64,000 bases of DNA, taken from positions 1,550,001-1,614,000 of the forward strand of contig CAVVHH010000002.1 in the NCBI GenBank assembly GCA_963748005.1, read 5' to 3'. The notes under the pieces were generated by a model. It searched no databases, was not told where the DNA came from, and saw nothing but the letters and a program-made list of their open reading frames with translations. The DNA is from CAILZL01 sp963748005 (lineage in GTDB: Bacteria > Pseudomonadota > Gammaproteobacteria > Steroidobacterales > Steroidobacteraceae). Shown here piece by piece: positions 8,693 through 17,345 of the stretch. Numbering within the stretch: the first letter of the stretch is position 1; each line of letters begins with the position of its first letter. Both the position numbers and the translations under genes were made by a program.

Positions 8693-9694
8693 TCAGTCTT
8701 GTATGTGTACAACGGTGCGCCCGCGCACATTGCCTTGCAGGTAACCGGCAAACACGTCAGGCAACTGCGTCAGCTCCACCACGCGGCTGCGAATCAGATC
8801 GAGATGCCTGGGCTTCATGTCAGTGGCCATGCGCTGCCACAACCGTTCACGCAGCGTGCGGGTCGTGTTCGACGACGTAATGCCCAACAAATTGACGCCG
8901 CGCAGAATGAAGGGCATGACCGAGGTGTGCAATTCACCACCGGCAGCCATGCCGATACTGGCGACATTGCCCAGCAGGCGTGTACTGCGCAGCAACCAGG
9001 ACAACCATTCGCCGCCCAGGTTATCGACTGCACCAGCAAAGCGTTCCGGCTCCAGCGCGGCCTGCCCGCGCTGTAGCTCACTGCGCAGCAGTACTTTGCT
9101 GGCACCCAGCTGTTGCAGGTAGTCACGTTCTGCATCTTTGCCGGTGATGGCACATACCGCATAGCCGCGCGCACTCAACATATCTATCACGAGCGAGCCG
9201 ACGCCGCCGGTAGCACCCGTCACTGCAATTTCGCCTTGATCAGGCGACTGACCGTTCTGTTCCATGCGATGAATGGCCAGTGCAGCGGTAAAGCCGGCCG
9301 TGCCCAAGGTCATTGCAGCCAATGCATCCAGCCCATCCGGCATCAGTATCACAGCGGCGGCTGGCACACGGGCAAGTTCGGCATAGCCACCATCCAGCGT
9401 CTCACTCAAACCGCAGCCCGTCACCAGCACCGACTGTCCGGGTGTGAAATTGGGATCCTGTGATTGCAGAACCACGCCGGCGAGATCGATGCCGCCATTC
9501 AAGGGATAGCGGCGCAGAATTTTGCCTGCACCGGTGGCAGCTAATGCGTCTTTGTAGTTGATGCTGGAATATTGGACTCTGATCAGCACATCGCCAGGCG
9601 TGAGTGCTTCAACATCCATGCTTTCAAGCACTGCCTTGACGGCTGTGCCGGAGCCATTGTCCTGCTGATAAATGCGCAGAGCCTGCAATTGCAT
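8693..9694 (-). CDS. acuI: AcuI/YhdH-type NADPH-dependent acryloyl-CoA reductase family protein
   Basis: Zinc-independent medium-chain reductase; characterised relatives reduce acryloyl-CoA to propionyl-CoA with NADPH. The 333-residue protein has the GroES-like N-terminal domain with SSINYKDALAATG (residues about 44-56) and a Rossmann domain with AVTGATGGVGSLVIDMLSA (about 152-170). The glycine-rich loop and lack of zinc-ligand cysteines fit the YhdH/AcuI group. The exact physiological substrate is not shown by context. It precedes rsmG by 4 nt. Confidence 0.85.
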   Translation of the reverse strand: MQLQALRIYQQDNGSGTAVKAVLESMDVEALTPGDVLIRVQYSSINYKDALAATGAGKILRRYPLNGGIDLAGVVLQSQDPNFTPGQSVLVTGCGLSETLDGGYAELARVPAAAVILMPDGLDALAAMTLGTAGFTAALAIHRMEQNGQSPDQGEIAVTGATGGVGSLVIDMLSARGYAVCAITGKDAERDYLQQLGASKVLLRSELQRGQAALEPERFAGAVDNLGGEWLSWLLRSTRLLGNVASIGMAAGGELHTSVMPFILRGVNLLGITSSNTTRTLRERLWQRMATDMKPRHLDLIRSRVVELTQLPDVFAGYLQGNVRGRTVVHIQD

Positions 9695-9901
9695 GGTGGT
9701 TGCTCCGCTGTTGCCAGAAATTATTGAAGCGTCTGAGGCGCCACTAAGTTATGTGTACGTCCTGTACCTGCGCTGCTCTCGCACGCCCTGTGCTCCGCAG
9801 TAATTGCGCTTCCTGTATGTCCGTCGCTCCTGAGCTTGCTGCTCTCGTGATCCCCCTTCGGGGATTCAGCGGCATCTCATTCGCACATCCGTGTACATCA
9901 G

Positions 9902-9929
9902 AAACAAAAGGCCGGGAGATCCCGGCCTT
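9902..9929 (-). terminator. Rho-independent terminator after cytochrome c4
   Basis: A perfect 10-bp stem (AAGGCCGGGA / TCCCGGCCTT, 9908-9929, 2-nt loop) is followed on the minus strand by TTTTGTTTC, a classic terminator for the gene ending at 9952. The region 9730-9900 beyond it is gene-free; it has GC-rich short motifs but nothing I can classify. Confidence 0.88.
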
Positions 9930-9951
9930 GAGCGCAAAGCATCAAGTGTGC

Positions 9952-10572
9952 TCAGTTCTTGCACTGACCCTTGTTGTCGAGAATCTGCTTGGTATCACAC
10001 AGGCCAGCCTGGTTGGCATAAAACGCCGCAATAGCCGCCATATCCTTGTCGGCCAATGAACCGACGATACCCGCCATGACGGCGTTCTTGCGCTTGCCGC
10101 TCTTGTAGTCGCGTAGCGCCTGTACCAGGTAGTCGGCATGCTGGCCCGACAGGTTGGGATATTCGGGAGCGACTGGCCGACCATCACTGCCGTGGCACGC
10201 CGTGCAAACCTGTGCCGCAGCGGGTGGTGTACCGACTACCGGCGCCTTAAGCGCACCTTGTCCCGCAAAGAAAGCAGCCATGTCGGCGCGATCCTGTTCG
10301 CTGTTGCTGGCCGCGTGCGCATGCATGGTCGGATGCGCCCGGTCGCCGGTGGCGTACTCCTTCAACGCTGCTTCCATGTACGCAGGCTGCTGCCCGCCCA
10401 GCTTGGGCACGCTGTACGTTGGCGCGGCATTCTTGTAGTTCGGAATCCCATGGCACCCGTGGCAGGTATAGGCCAGGCTCTTGCCGCGTGCCGCATCACC
10501 TTCGGCATGTGCCGGGCCGGTCAACACACTTAGCAGCCCCAGGCTCAGCAACGCGGTCACTCGAAAACGCAT
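9952..10572 (-). CDS. Dihaem cytochrome c4
   Basis: Periplasmic dihaem electron carrier that in related bacteria feeds terminal oxidases. From MRFRVTALLSLGLLSVLTGPAHA (start 10572) it has a Sec signal peptide cleaved after AHA, then two homologous cytochrome domains with haem motifs CHGCH (residues 37-41) and CTACH (about 123-127), and methionines positioned as axial ligands. Length of 206 residues fits the family. It is a single gene with its own terminator. Confidence 0.92.
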   Translation of the reverse strand: MRFRVTALLSLGLLSVLTGPAHAEGDAARGKSLAYTCHGCHGIPNYKNAAPTYSVPKLGGQQPAYMEAALKEYATGDRAHPTMHAHAASNSEQDRADMAAFFAGQGALKAPVVGTPPAAAQVCTACHGSDGRPVAPEYPNLSGQHADYLVQALRDYKSGKRKNAVMAGIVGSLADKDMAAIAAFYANQAGLCDTKQILDNKGQCKN

Positions 10573-10771
10573 ACGTCCAGTCTCCAGCTCAGTCAGTACC
10601 AGTTGCCACAAACAGAAGACTTGCAGCAATTCAGCATCAATTCAAAGGCGGCAATCTTAGCGGAAACACTGAGATTGGGGAAACGGGTAACTCGTTGCGT
10701 GGCGCTGCGCCAAGCTTGCAGCCAACAAACTTGTCGCTGAAGTAAATCCCGTGGGATGCATGTGCAGTGCA

Positions 10772-10810
10772 TACAAAAGGCGCTTCGTGCAAAAAAACAC
10801 GAAGCGCCTT
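10772..10810 (-). terminator. Rho-independent terminator after rpmE
   Basis: A perfect 13-bp stem (AAGGCGCTTCGTG at 10777-10789, complement at 10798-10810) with an 8-nt loop. On the minus strand it is followed by TTTTGTA. It lies 38 nt beyond the rpmE stop codon. Confidence 0.9.
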
Positions 10811-10847
10811 GAGGAACTGCAGAGGGTTCGAGCTACGGCTGCAAAGA

Positions 10848-11054
10848 TCAGCCGCGTGCAGCGTACTTCTTGCGGAATTTGTCGACGCGACCGCCAGCGT
10901 CAACGATCTTCTGCTTGCCGGTGTAGAACGGATGGCAGTTCGAACACACTTCGATCTGCAGGTCATGGCCCAAGGTCGAACGCGTAACGAAGACATTGCC
11001 GCAGCTGCAAGTCACGTTCATGTCTTTGTAGTCAGGATGAATGCCGGCTTTCAT
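10848..11054 (-). CDS. rpmE: 50S ribosomal protein bL31 (zinc-binding form)
   Basis: Ribosomal large-subunit protein forming part of the bridge to the 30S head. The 68-residue protein starts MKAGIHPDYKDMNVTCSCGN and has the four zinc-ligand cysteines Cys16, Cys18, Cys37 and Cys40, so it is the C+ form. Start chosen at 11054; the frame is open further upstream but the family begins here. Monocistronic, with its own terminator. Confidence 0.96.
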   Translation of the reverse strand: MKAGIHPDYKDMNVTCSCGNVFVTRSTLGHDLQIEVCSNCHPFYTGKQKIVDAGGRVDKFRKKYAARG

Positions 11055-11538
11055 GACGGTGATGGGCAGTTGCCCTGTTCCAGAAAATTGGGGGCGCGCA
11101 GTGTAGCCGCGCAACCCAGCATCCGCAAGATACGTCCTGAAGCCACCTAGATGACATCAGACCACGCGAATTCTGGCGGCACCTGGGGTAACGACTCGAC
11201 AACCCAGACTTTCCCGACACCAGTAGCCGGACTTTCCGTGGTTATCCACAAAACCTGTGGATAACTCTGTGGATCAAGCTGCAACAAGACTGTCAAAAAG
11301 GCGTCTTCTCTAAGGGTTTGATGTTTTGATCAATTTTTAACCATGGTATTTTTTATATATAAAACAATTATTTATGGCCACACCCTCAGGGACTGCCTGC
11401 ACAAACGCGACCAAGGCCAGATATCGTAAAGACCTGACCAGTCATGTGCATAAACCAGGCGAAAGCTTGCAAAGGCAACCACTATCTGCCATGCACATTG
11501 TTAACTGCGTCACGTGATTGGCCTTGATCTGCAGCAAG
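11055..11538. other. Gene-free region with DnaA-box cluster and AT-rich tract (candidate oriC)
   Basis: Two perfect TTATCCACA boxes face each other at 11242-11250 (plus) and 11256-11264 (minus), 5 bp apart. A one-mismatch copy, TGTGGATCA, is at 11269-11277, and TGTGCATAA (fits TTWTNCACA) at 11445-11453. An AT-rich tract at about 11311-11376 includes TTTTTTATATATAAAAC and GATC sites. Position next to parAB, rsmG and atp genes supports an origin. No dnaA or dnaN is in the window, so a secondary DnaA-binding or regulatory locus is the alternative. Confidence 0.5.
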
Positions 11539-12693
11539 CTACTGTGTGTCGGGCAGGAACAGGCTCATCAAATCATTGAGAAATCGCCGTCCCAGCTCTG
11601 TTGGACACCAACGCGAGCCACTCACCCTCTCAAGCAAACCACGATGCTCTGCCACCGCAATCCGCGGCGCCACGATGGCCCATGCCAGACCGGTGCGAGA
11701 TTCGAGCAACTGCCGCTCAAACCCCTCTACCAGCCGCAGCGCATTAAGCATGAATTCAAACGGCAGCTCCGCAGCCGTTACCACCTGGCGCAAACGGATT
11801 CGCTGCGCCACCGGCACTTCGAGGTATTCGCGCGGTTGCTTGCGCCGCTCGGTACGCGTGATCTGATCCGCGACAGTCAGCTTGCCATGCGCGCCGGCAC
11901 CCAGTCCGAAATAGTCACCAAATTCCCAGTAATTTCGGTTATGTACCGACTGCCTGAAGGTTTGAGCGTAAGCGGACACTTCGTATTGCCGGTAACCTGC
12001 CGCCGCCAGCAGCTCCTGACACTGCAGTTGCATGTCATAGCAATCATCACCATCAGGCAACTGCGGCGGCTGATGAAAAAACGCCGTCCCGGGTTCCAGC
12101 GTTAGCTGGTAATGCGAAAGATGCGCCGGTTGAAGGACAATAGCCTGCTGCACATCTTCAATAGCCTGTTGCGTTGTTTGCCCGGGCAGTCCATACATCA
12201 GATCCAGATTGAAATTGTCGATGCCGGCGCGGCGCAGTTCCTCGACTGAAGCGGCAATATCGCCGCTGCCATGAATGCGCCCCAGCCTGGTCAACTGTTC
12301 CGGACGAAAGCTTTGTGCGCCCAGCGACACGCGTGTGACACCCGCCGCACGATAACCGGCGAATTGGCCATGCTCGATGGTGCCGGGATTGGCTTCCAGA
12401 GTAATTTCGATATCTGGCGTAAACGGCAGCAAACGCCTGACGCCCGCCAACAAACGCGCAATAGCGTCCGGACTGAACAAGCTGGGCGTACCACCACCCA
12501 TGAATATCGACACCAGCGGGCGCGGCGTAAAGCCCTGTAAATCCAGCTCCAGATCTTCCAGCAGGGCATCCACATAGCGCAGCTCGGGAATCTGCCCTGG
12601 TGACTTGTGCGAATTGAAATCGCAGTACGGACATTTCTGTACACACCAGGGAAAGTGCGCGTACAAAGCCAGCGGAGGTGGGCCAGAGATCAT
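11539..12693 (-). CDS. hemW: Haem chaperone HemW (radical SAM family)
   Basis: Radical SAM protein related to coproporphyrinogen dehydrogenase but acting in haem insertion. The 384-residue protein carries CVQKCPYCDFNSH near residues 17-29: three cluster cysteines and phenylalanine where HemN has a fourth cysteine, the HemW pattern. IFMGGGTPSLF (about 64-74) is the glycine-rich SAM motif. Its ATG overlaps the rdgB stop codon by 4 nt (ATGA). Confidence 0.93.
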   Translation of the reverse strand: MISGPPPLALYAHFPWCVQKCPYCDFNSHKSPGQIPELRYVDALLEDLELDLQGFTPRPLVSIFMGGGTPSLFSPDAIARLLAGVRRLLPFTPDIEITLEANPGTIEHGQFAGYRAAGVTRVSLGAQSFRPEQLTRLGRIHGSGDIAASVEELRRAGIDNFNLDLMYGLPGQTTQQAIEDVQQAIVLQPAHLSHYQLTLEPGTAFFHQPPQLPDGDDCYDMQLQCQELLAAAGYRQYEVSAYAQTFRQSVHNRNYWEFGDYFGLGAGAHGKLTVADQITRTERRKQPREYLEVPVAQRIRLRQVVTAAELPFEFMLNALRLVEGFERQLLESRTGLAWAIVAPRIAVAEHRGLLERVSGSRWCPTELGRRFLNDLMSLFLPDTQ

Positions 12694-13301
12694 GGATTTG
12701 AGATTGCCTGCTGATCACGCAGTGCTGACAACAACATCTGCAATGCCTTGCCGCGATGGCTGATGCGATTCTTGTGCTCCGGCGACAACTCCGCCGCGGT
12801 GCAACCCAGCTCCGGCAGCAGAAAAATCGGGTCGTAGCCAAAGCCACCGGTACCGCGCGGCGGTAATGTGATGACACCTTCCCAAGATGCTTCACATACG
12901 ATGGGATCGGGATCCACAGCAGTGCGCACATATACCAGCGCACAGCGATAACGCGCGCTGCGTTGTGCTTCCGGCACGGCGTTCACAGACTGCAGCAGCT
13001 TGTTCAGATTGTCCTCATCACTGGCCGATTCACCCGCATAACGAGCAGAATAGATGCCGGGCGCGCCGCCCAGCCCATCGACTTCAATGCCCGAATCATC
13101 GGCAATCGCCGGCAATGCCGACACCAACGCGGCATGACGAGCCTTGATCAATGCATTGGCTTCAAAAGTCGCGCCGGTCTCGGCGACTTCATCGCGCGTG
13201 AACAGCGATTTCGGCAATACCTCGACCGCCAGCGGTCGCAACAGGGCCTGCAGCTCACGCAATTTGCCCTGATTGTTGGTGGCCAGTACTACGCGCTGCA
13301 T
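12690..13301 (-). CDS. rdgB: dITP/XTP pyrophosphatase (RdgB/HAM1)
   Basis: House-cleaning enzyme that hydrolyses dITP, ITP and XTP to monophosphates, keeping deaminated purines out of DNA. The 203-residue protein starts QRVVLATNNQGKLRELQALL after Met, has the active-site motif ALPAIADDSGIEVDGLGGAPG-like stretch at residues about 63-83, and ends with SHRGKALQ (about 182-189), all family marks. It lies between rph (7 nt gap) and hemW (4-nt overlap). Confidence 0.96.
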   Translation of the reverse strand: MQRVVLATNNQGKLRELQALLRPLAVEVLPKSLFTRDEVAETGATFEANALIKARHAALVSALPAIADDSGIEVDGLGGAPGIYSARYAGESASDEDNLNKLLQSVNAVPEAQRSARYRCALVYVRTAVDPDPIVCEASWEGVITLPPRGTGGFGYDPIFLLPELGCTAAELSPEHKNRISHRGKALQMLLSALRDQQAISNP

Positions 13302-13308
13302 CGCCGCC

Positions 13309-14058
13309 TCAGCGCGGCAAATCCGCTTGTAACACCTGTATTTGCAGGGCGTGCAATTGATTGATGCCCTGCACGGCCAGATTCAGCAGTTCGTCGAGTT
13401 CATGACGGCGAAAGGCATGTCCCTCAGCGGTACCCTGGATTTCCACGAACGCGCCGCCATTGTTCATCACCACATTCATGTCGGTTTCGGCGCTGGAATC
13501 CTCGCCGTAATCCAGATCCAGCACCGGCTGTCCGGACCAGATACCCACTGATACCGCTGCTACCTGCGCATGGACCGGATTCGACTTGAGCGCGCCCTTG
13601 CGCAGCAAGTTTTCAACCGCATCCATCAAAGCCACGTAACCGCCGGTGATGGCCGCGGTACGCGTGCCGCCATCCGCCTGCAACACATCACAATCGATGG
13701 TGATGGTGCGCTCACCCAAGCCCTTCAGATCGATGACTGCGCGCAGCGCACGACCAATCAGACGCTGGATTTCCTGCGTGCGGCCGGTCTGCTTGCCCTT
13801 GGCCGCTTCACGCGGCGAACGGGTGTGGGTGGCGCGCGGCAACATGCCGTATTCGGCCGTCACCCAGCCCTGGCCCTTGCCGCGCAAAAACGGCGGCACG
13901 CTTTCGTCCACGCTGGCGGTACACAGCACCCGCGTCTGGCCGAACTCCACCAGTACCGAGCCTTCGGCATGGCCGGTAAAACCGCGGGTAAAACGCACGG
14001 CGCGCAATTCATCGTTGGCCCGGCCACTGGGACGGACAGAAGCGTGATTCGGATTCAT
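13309..14058 (-). CDS. rph: Ribonuclease PH
   Basis: Phosphorolytic 3'-to-5' exoribonuclease that trims tRNA 3' ends. The 249-residue protein is full length, with the phosphate-binding stretch GKQTGRTQEIQRLIGRALR (residues about 78-96) and TIDCDVLQADGGTRTAAITG (about 108-127). It is second in a PP2C-rph-rdgB-hemW run on the minus strand. Confidence 0.97.
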   Translation of the reverse strand: MNPNHASVRPSGRANDELRAVRFTRGFTGHAEGSVLVEFGQTRVLCTASVDESVPPFLRGKGQGWVTAEYGMLPRATHTRSPREAAKGKQTGRTQEIQRLIGRALRAVIDLKGLGERTITIDCDVLQADGGTRTAAITGGYVALMDAVENLLRKGALKSNPVHAQVAAVSVGIWSGQPVLDLDYGEDSSAETDMNVVMNNGGAFVEIQGTAEGHAFRRHELDELLNLAVQGINQLHALQIQVLQADLPR

Positions 14059-14093
14059 ATCAACCTTGGGTAGTCAAATTCAGTAAGCCCGGC

Positions 14094-14834
14094 TCAGGCC
14101 AGACAGCGCAACGCCGCTGCGGTCGAATTGTCGCTGTATGGCGCTGAGGCCCGCACGGCGCGTTTGCCCAGCATTTCCAATGCGGCCTGCAGGGTAATCT
14201 GCGGGCTGGCAAAACCGGCAATGTCCTCTTCTTTCAACCCGGACCAGATGCCGTCAGAACACAACAGCAGTACATCGCCAGGCTCCATCTGCTTACGGCC
14301 GCTAACCGTCATTTCTGGTACGGCAGCATCACCGCCCAGGCAACACTCGACAAAGTTGCGCATGGGATGCCCGGGAATCTCCGCTTCGGTGATCTTGCCT
14401 TCGCGTAGCAGCAATTCGACATGGCTGTGGTCGCGGGTGCGATCCAGCACCGCGCGGTTGCGCAGATGATAAATACGGCTGTCGCCCACATGCCCCCAGT
14501 AGGCCGTATCTTCCTGCACCAGGCACAGCACCGCCGTGGCGCGCGGCCGCGATTCCAGGGCTTGTTCGCTGCCCAAACGCACCACTTCGTCATGCGCCCG
14601 GCTCAGCGACATGTGCACAAACCCCATTGGATCGAAAATCGGGTGCGTTTGCCGGTTAAAGGCTTCGCTCAGGCTCTTGAGGGCAATATCGGCGGCGCGA
14701 CTGCCATCGGAATGGCCACCCATGCCGTCCAGCACCACCATCAGCACGGCGTGCTCCGACTTGATGATGGCGACGCGATCCTGATTGTCCTCGCGATCGC
14801 CAAGGAGTGAGATCTGTGCGGTTTCGACTTGCAA
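14094..14834 (-). CDS. PP2C-type serine/threonine phosphatase
   Basis: Metal-dependent protein phosphatase family. Motifs are GDREDNQDR near the N-terminus, VVLDGMGGHSDGSRAAD (metal-binding Asp and Gly-Gly), GHVGDSRIYHLRN and LLCSDGIWSGLKEED. I place the start at a TTG (14834, QVETAQISLLGDRED) with GGAG 6 nt upstream; this is downstream of the extended -10 promoter at 14887, whereas the longer frame starting at 14930 would begin upstream of the predicted transcript. Substrate unknown; no partner kinase is in the window. Confidence 0.85.
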   Translation of the reverse strand: MQVETAQISLLGDREDNQDRVAIIKSEHAVLMVVLDGMGGHSDGSRAADIALKSLSEAFNRQTHPIFDPMGFVHMSLSRAHDEVVRLGSEQALESRPRATAVLCLVQEDTAYWGHVGDSRIYHLRNRAVLDRTRDHSHVELLLREGKITEAEIPGHPMRNFVECCLGGDAAVPEMTVSGRKQMEPGDVLLLCSDGIWSGLKEEDIAGFASPQITLQAALEMLGKRAVRASAPYSDNSTAAALRCLA

Positions 14835-14886
14835 ACAAGGCTCCGGGAACGGCAGTGCAACTAGGTAGCTGCTACACTTTGCGGGC

Positions 14887-14915
14887 TTTATAGCAGTGCG
14901 ATACAGGGAAAAAAA
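14887..14915 (-). promoter_or_regulatory. Extended -10 promoter for the PP2C-rph-rdgB-hemW run
   Basis: On the minus strand TGCTATAAA (14895-14887) is an extended -10 element; 17 bp upstream is only TTTTTT (14915-14910), a poor -35. Transcription would begin near 14880. This is the only good match in the short divergent gap between the phosphatase and yicC. Confidence 0.45.
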
Positions 14916-14988
14916 GCGTTTGCAGCACAAGCTGTCGCCGCCTTCATCACACTAGCTTAACCTTCAATCATCATTATCTGGACAATTC

Positions 14989-15855
14989 ATGATCCGCAGC
15001 ATGACTGGTTTTGCGAGGCGCGAGACCCACGGCGCATGGGGCACACTGGTGTGCGAAGTGCGTACTGTCAACCATCGTTTTCTGGAAGTATCGCTGCGTC
15101 TGCCCGAAGAACTGCGGTCACTGGACAGCGAATTGCGTCAGCTCATCGCTGCAGCACTGCGGCGCGGCAAGGTCGACGCCAGCATTTATCTGAAAACCGC
15201 CACTGCCGGGGTGCAGCTGAACGAGATCAACTTTGACGTGCTCAAGCAGCTTGCCTCGCGCATTGGCGAAGTGCGCAGCACTGTCGCCGCCGATGCACCG
15301 CTGAATCCGCTGGATCTGTTGCGCTGGCCGGGCGTGCTGAAGGAAGCCGAACGCGATGCCAGCCCCCTGCTGCTGGCCACGCAGGAGCTGATGAAGGAGA
15401 CCCTGAACGAGCTGAACGAAATGCGCCATCGTGAAGGGGGTCGCATTCACGAACTGATCGCGCAGCGCTGCGAAGCCATTGCCACCCAGGTGCAACTGGT
15501 CAAAGCCCGCCTGCCGGAAATTGCGGCACGCCAGCGCGAACGCATGCTGGCGCGGTTGGCGACTCTGAACGCCCAGGCCGATAACGAGCGTCTGGAGCAG
15601 GAGCTGGTGATCTTCGCGCACAAGATGGACGTGGACGAAGAAATGGATCGCCTGAGCAGCCATCTCGTGGAAATTCGCAGTTGTATCGCCTCCAGCGAAC
15701 CGGCTGGCCGGCGTCTGGATTTCCTGATGCAGGAACTGAATCGCGAGTCGAATACACTGTCATCCAAATCGCAGGATGCCGACACCACCCGCGCCGCCGT
15801 CGAGCTGAAAGTGGTGATTGAGCAGATGCGCGAACAGATCCAGAACGTGGAATAG
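14989..15855 (+). CDS. yicC: YicC family endoribonuclease
   Basis: YicC-like protein; E. coli YicC is an RNase that acts on small RNAs such as RyhB. The 288-residue protein starts MIRSMTGFARRE, the invariant family opening, and ends EQMREQIQNVE. In most gammaproteobacteria gmk follows at once. Here the last codons (from 15833) are the left copy of a 22-bp direct repeat and an 8.6-kb element separates yicC from gmk. The reading frame and C-terminus are intact, with stop TAG here against TAA in the right-hand copy. Confidence 0.94.
   Translation: MIRSMTGFARRETHGAWGTLVCEVRTVNHRFLEVSLRLPEELRSLDSELRQLIAAALRRGKVDASIYLKTATAGVQLNEINFDVLKQLASRIGEVRSTVAADAPLNPLDLLRWPGVLKEAERDASPLLLATQELMKETLNELNEMRHREGGRIHELIAQRCEAIATQVQLVKARLPEIAARQRERMLARLATLNAQADNERLEQELVIFAHKMDVDEEMDRLSSHLVEIRSCIASSEPAGRRLDFLMQELNRESNTLSSKSQDADTTRAAVELKVVIEQMREQIQNVE
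15833..15854 (+). other. attL core of the integrated element
   Basis: Left copy of the 22-bp direct repeat, encoding the YicC terminus QIQNVE. The one mismatched base at 15832 (G, against A at 24422) and the base after it (G, against A at 24445) define its limits. No tRNA gene is present; the integrase uses a protein gene's 3' end. Confidence 0.9.
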
Positions 15856-15952
15856 AATTTACCGGCATCCAGCACGAAGCGCACAACTCCTATTACATTG
15901 TTTACACAAGAAATATTTCCATCTCCATCCAACTGAGTCCAGTGCTATCCGG

Positions 15953-15995
15953 TATAATTTGTGTAGCTAGATACGTAGCCAGCCCCTCTGGCTAC
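15953..15995 (+). promoter_or_regulatory. Integrase promoter -10 with adjoining hairpin
   Basis: A perfect TATAAT lies at 15953-15958 with no clear -35. Just downstream, GTAGCCAG (15975-15982) and CTGGCTAC (15988-15995) form an 8-bp stem with a 5-nt loop, and GTGTAGCT (15961-15968) is matched by AGCTACAC at 16011-16018, nine bases before the integrase ATG. Nested inverted repeats in this place suggest integrase or AlpA binding and autoregulation (inference). Confidence 0.5.
15959..15980 (+). repeat. Left copy of end-specific 22-bp repeat (arm-site candidate)
   Basis: TTGTGTAGCTAG followed by ATACGTAGCC matches the segment at 24323-24344 at 19 of 22 positions. One copy lies about 105 bp inside attL and the other about 79 bp inside attR, in the same orientation, as expected for integrase arm-type or excisionase sites. 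Confidence 0.6.
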
Positions 15996-16026
15996 ATATG
16001 TTTTCACTCCAGCTACACAGGGCACC

Positions 16027-17262
16027 ATGGGCAAACTCAAAGACGTTCAGCTACGCGCGTGGACTGATGCGGGTAACCCGATCGCCGGGAAAAGTGATGG
16101 TGATGGGCTGACGTTCACGCTATCCAAAACCGGCGTCGCCAGCTGGGTCTATCGCTATCGCTTTGGTGGCGTGGCAAAGGAACTCACACTGGGCAGATAT
16201 CCGGACCTCACTCTCGCTGAGGCACGGAAGCTGGCGGCAACCAAACGAGTTGACGTGCAGCAAGTTGTTGACGTCGCCGCCGTCAAACAACAGAAGATTG
16301 CGGAGGCAAAGCTGACCGGCACCGTTAGTCAGTTATCCGAGCTATGGCTGAAGCACGCCGTCCGCAACAAACATAAACATCCTGAAGTGACTGAGCGAGT
16401 ATTCAAGCGAGACATCCTGCCAACCTTCGGTAAGAAACCTCCCAAGGACATTGCGACAGCTGACGTAACCCGGTTTCTGGCCAAGATTACCGCCAGCGGC
16501 AGGCCCACGATTGCCAACGACGCGTTGCGCTATCTCAGGGCCATGTTTGAGTATGGGGAAATGCTCGGCATGGTGGAAAAAAACCCTGCGGACAAAATCA
16601 GGAGCGAGCACGCGGGCGGCAAAGAGAAAGCCCGCGAACGCGTGTTGAGCCAAGCCGAGCTAGCAAAGCTTTTCACCGCCATAACCGACGCTGGCCAGAA
16701 GATCGGCAGGGACAACGAACTTGCGGTAAAGCTTTTGCTGGCGCTCGGTTGCCGCAAGATGGAATTGTTCGGTGCTAAGTGGTCCGAGTTTGATCTCAGC
16801 GCCTGTACTTGGCGAATTCCTGTTGAGCGAATCAAAACCGGTGAAGCCAGAGAACTCTCACTATCCAGTCACGTCATGGAGTGGCTCAGGGAACTGCAGG
16901 TCAGGGCATGCGGCAGCGAGTACATTTTCCCCGCCAGGCGCACCGGCAAACGCTTCAAGCATGTTTCACCAGACACCACATGGCGGGCGCTGCACGACCT
17001 TGGTCACGGCCTTGAGTCATTCACCATCCATGACCTGCGACGCACTGCACGCAGCCTGATGAGCGATCTCGGCATTGCCTTTGACGTCGCCGAGAAAATT
17101 CTTGGTCACAAGTTGCCGGGGACTGCTGCCATTTATGACCGGGGGAGATCGACACACCAGCAGAAGGTTGCAATGGAAAAGCTATCCGGTCTGATAGTGC
17201 GGATTGCCTCTGGAGATGGCACCACCAACGTTGTGCCGTTTCAAAGTGCATCCGCGATTTAA
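16027..17262 (+). CDS. Tyrosine-type site-specific integrase (DUF4102/P4 family)
   Basis: Catalyses integration and excision of the element. The 411-residue protein has the N-terminal arm-binding DUF4102 domain (residues about 1-90, with SWVYRYRFGGVAKELTLGRYP-like sequence), a core-binding SAM-like domain (about 100-190) and a C-terminal catalytic domain with Arg243, His335-x-x-Arg338 (IHDLRRTARS), His361 (LGHK) and nucleophile Tyr370 (AIYDR). All catalytic residues are present. It is the first gene inside attL. Confidence 0.95.
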   Translation: MGKLKDVQLRAWTDAGNPIAGKSDGDGLTFTLSKTGVASWVYRYRFGGVAKELTLGRYPDLTLAEARKLAATKRVDVQQVVDVAAVKQQKIAEAKLTGTVSQLSELWLKHAVRNKHKHPEVTERVFKRDILPTFGKKPPKDIATADVTRFLAKITASGRPTIANDALRYLRAMFEYGEMLGMVEKNPADKIRSEHAGGKEKARERVLSQAELAKLFTAITDAGQKIGRDNELAVKLLLALGCRKMELFGAKWSEFDLSACTWRIPVERIKTGEARELSLSSHVMEWLRELQVRACGSEYIFPARRTGKRFKHVSPDTTWRALHDLGHGLESFTIHDLRRTARSLMSDLGIAFDVAEKILGHKLPGTAAIYDRGRSTHQQKVAMEKLSGLIVRIASGDGTTNVVPFQSASAI

Positions 17263-17345
17263 CCGGATGTATCAGCGTAACAAAAAAATCCATTGCAACA
17301 AGACTAAACCAGCTGCGTTAGCAACATTCCATCGAGGATGAATTC

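Noticed and set aside
11511..11518. TCACGTGA as a parS site
   Set aside because: Only the 8-bp core is palindromic; the flanks do not match the 16-bp parS consensus. I found no convincing parS elsewhere in the window.
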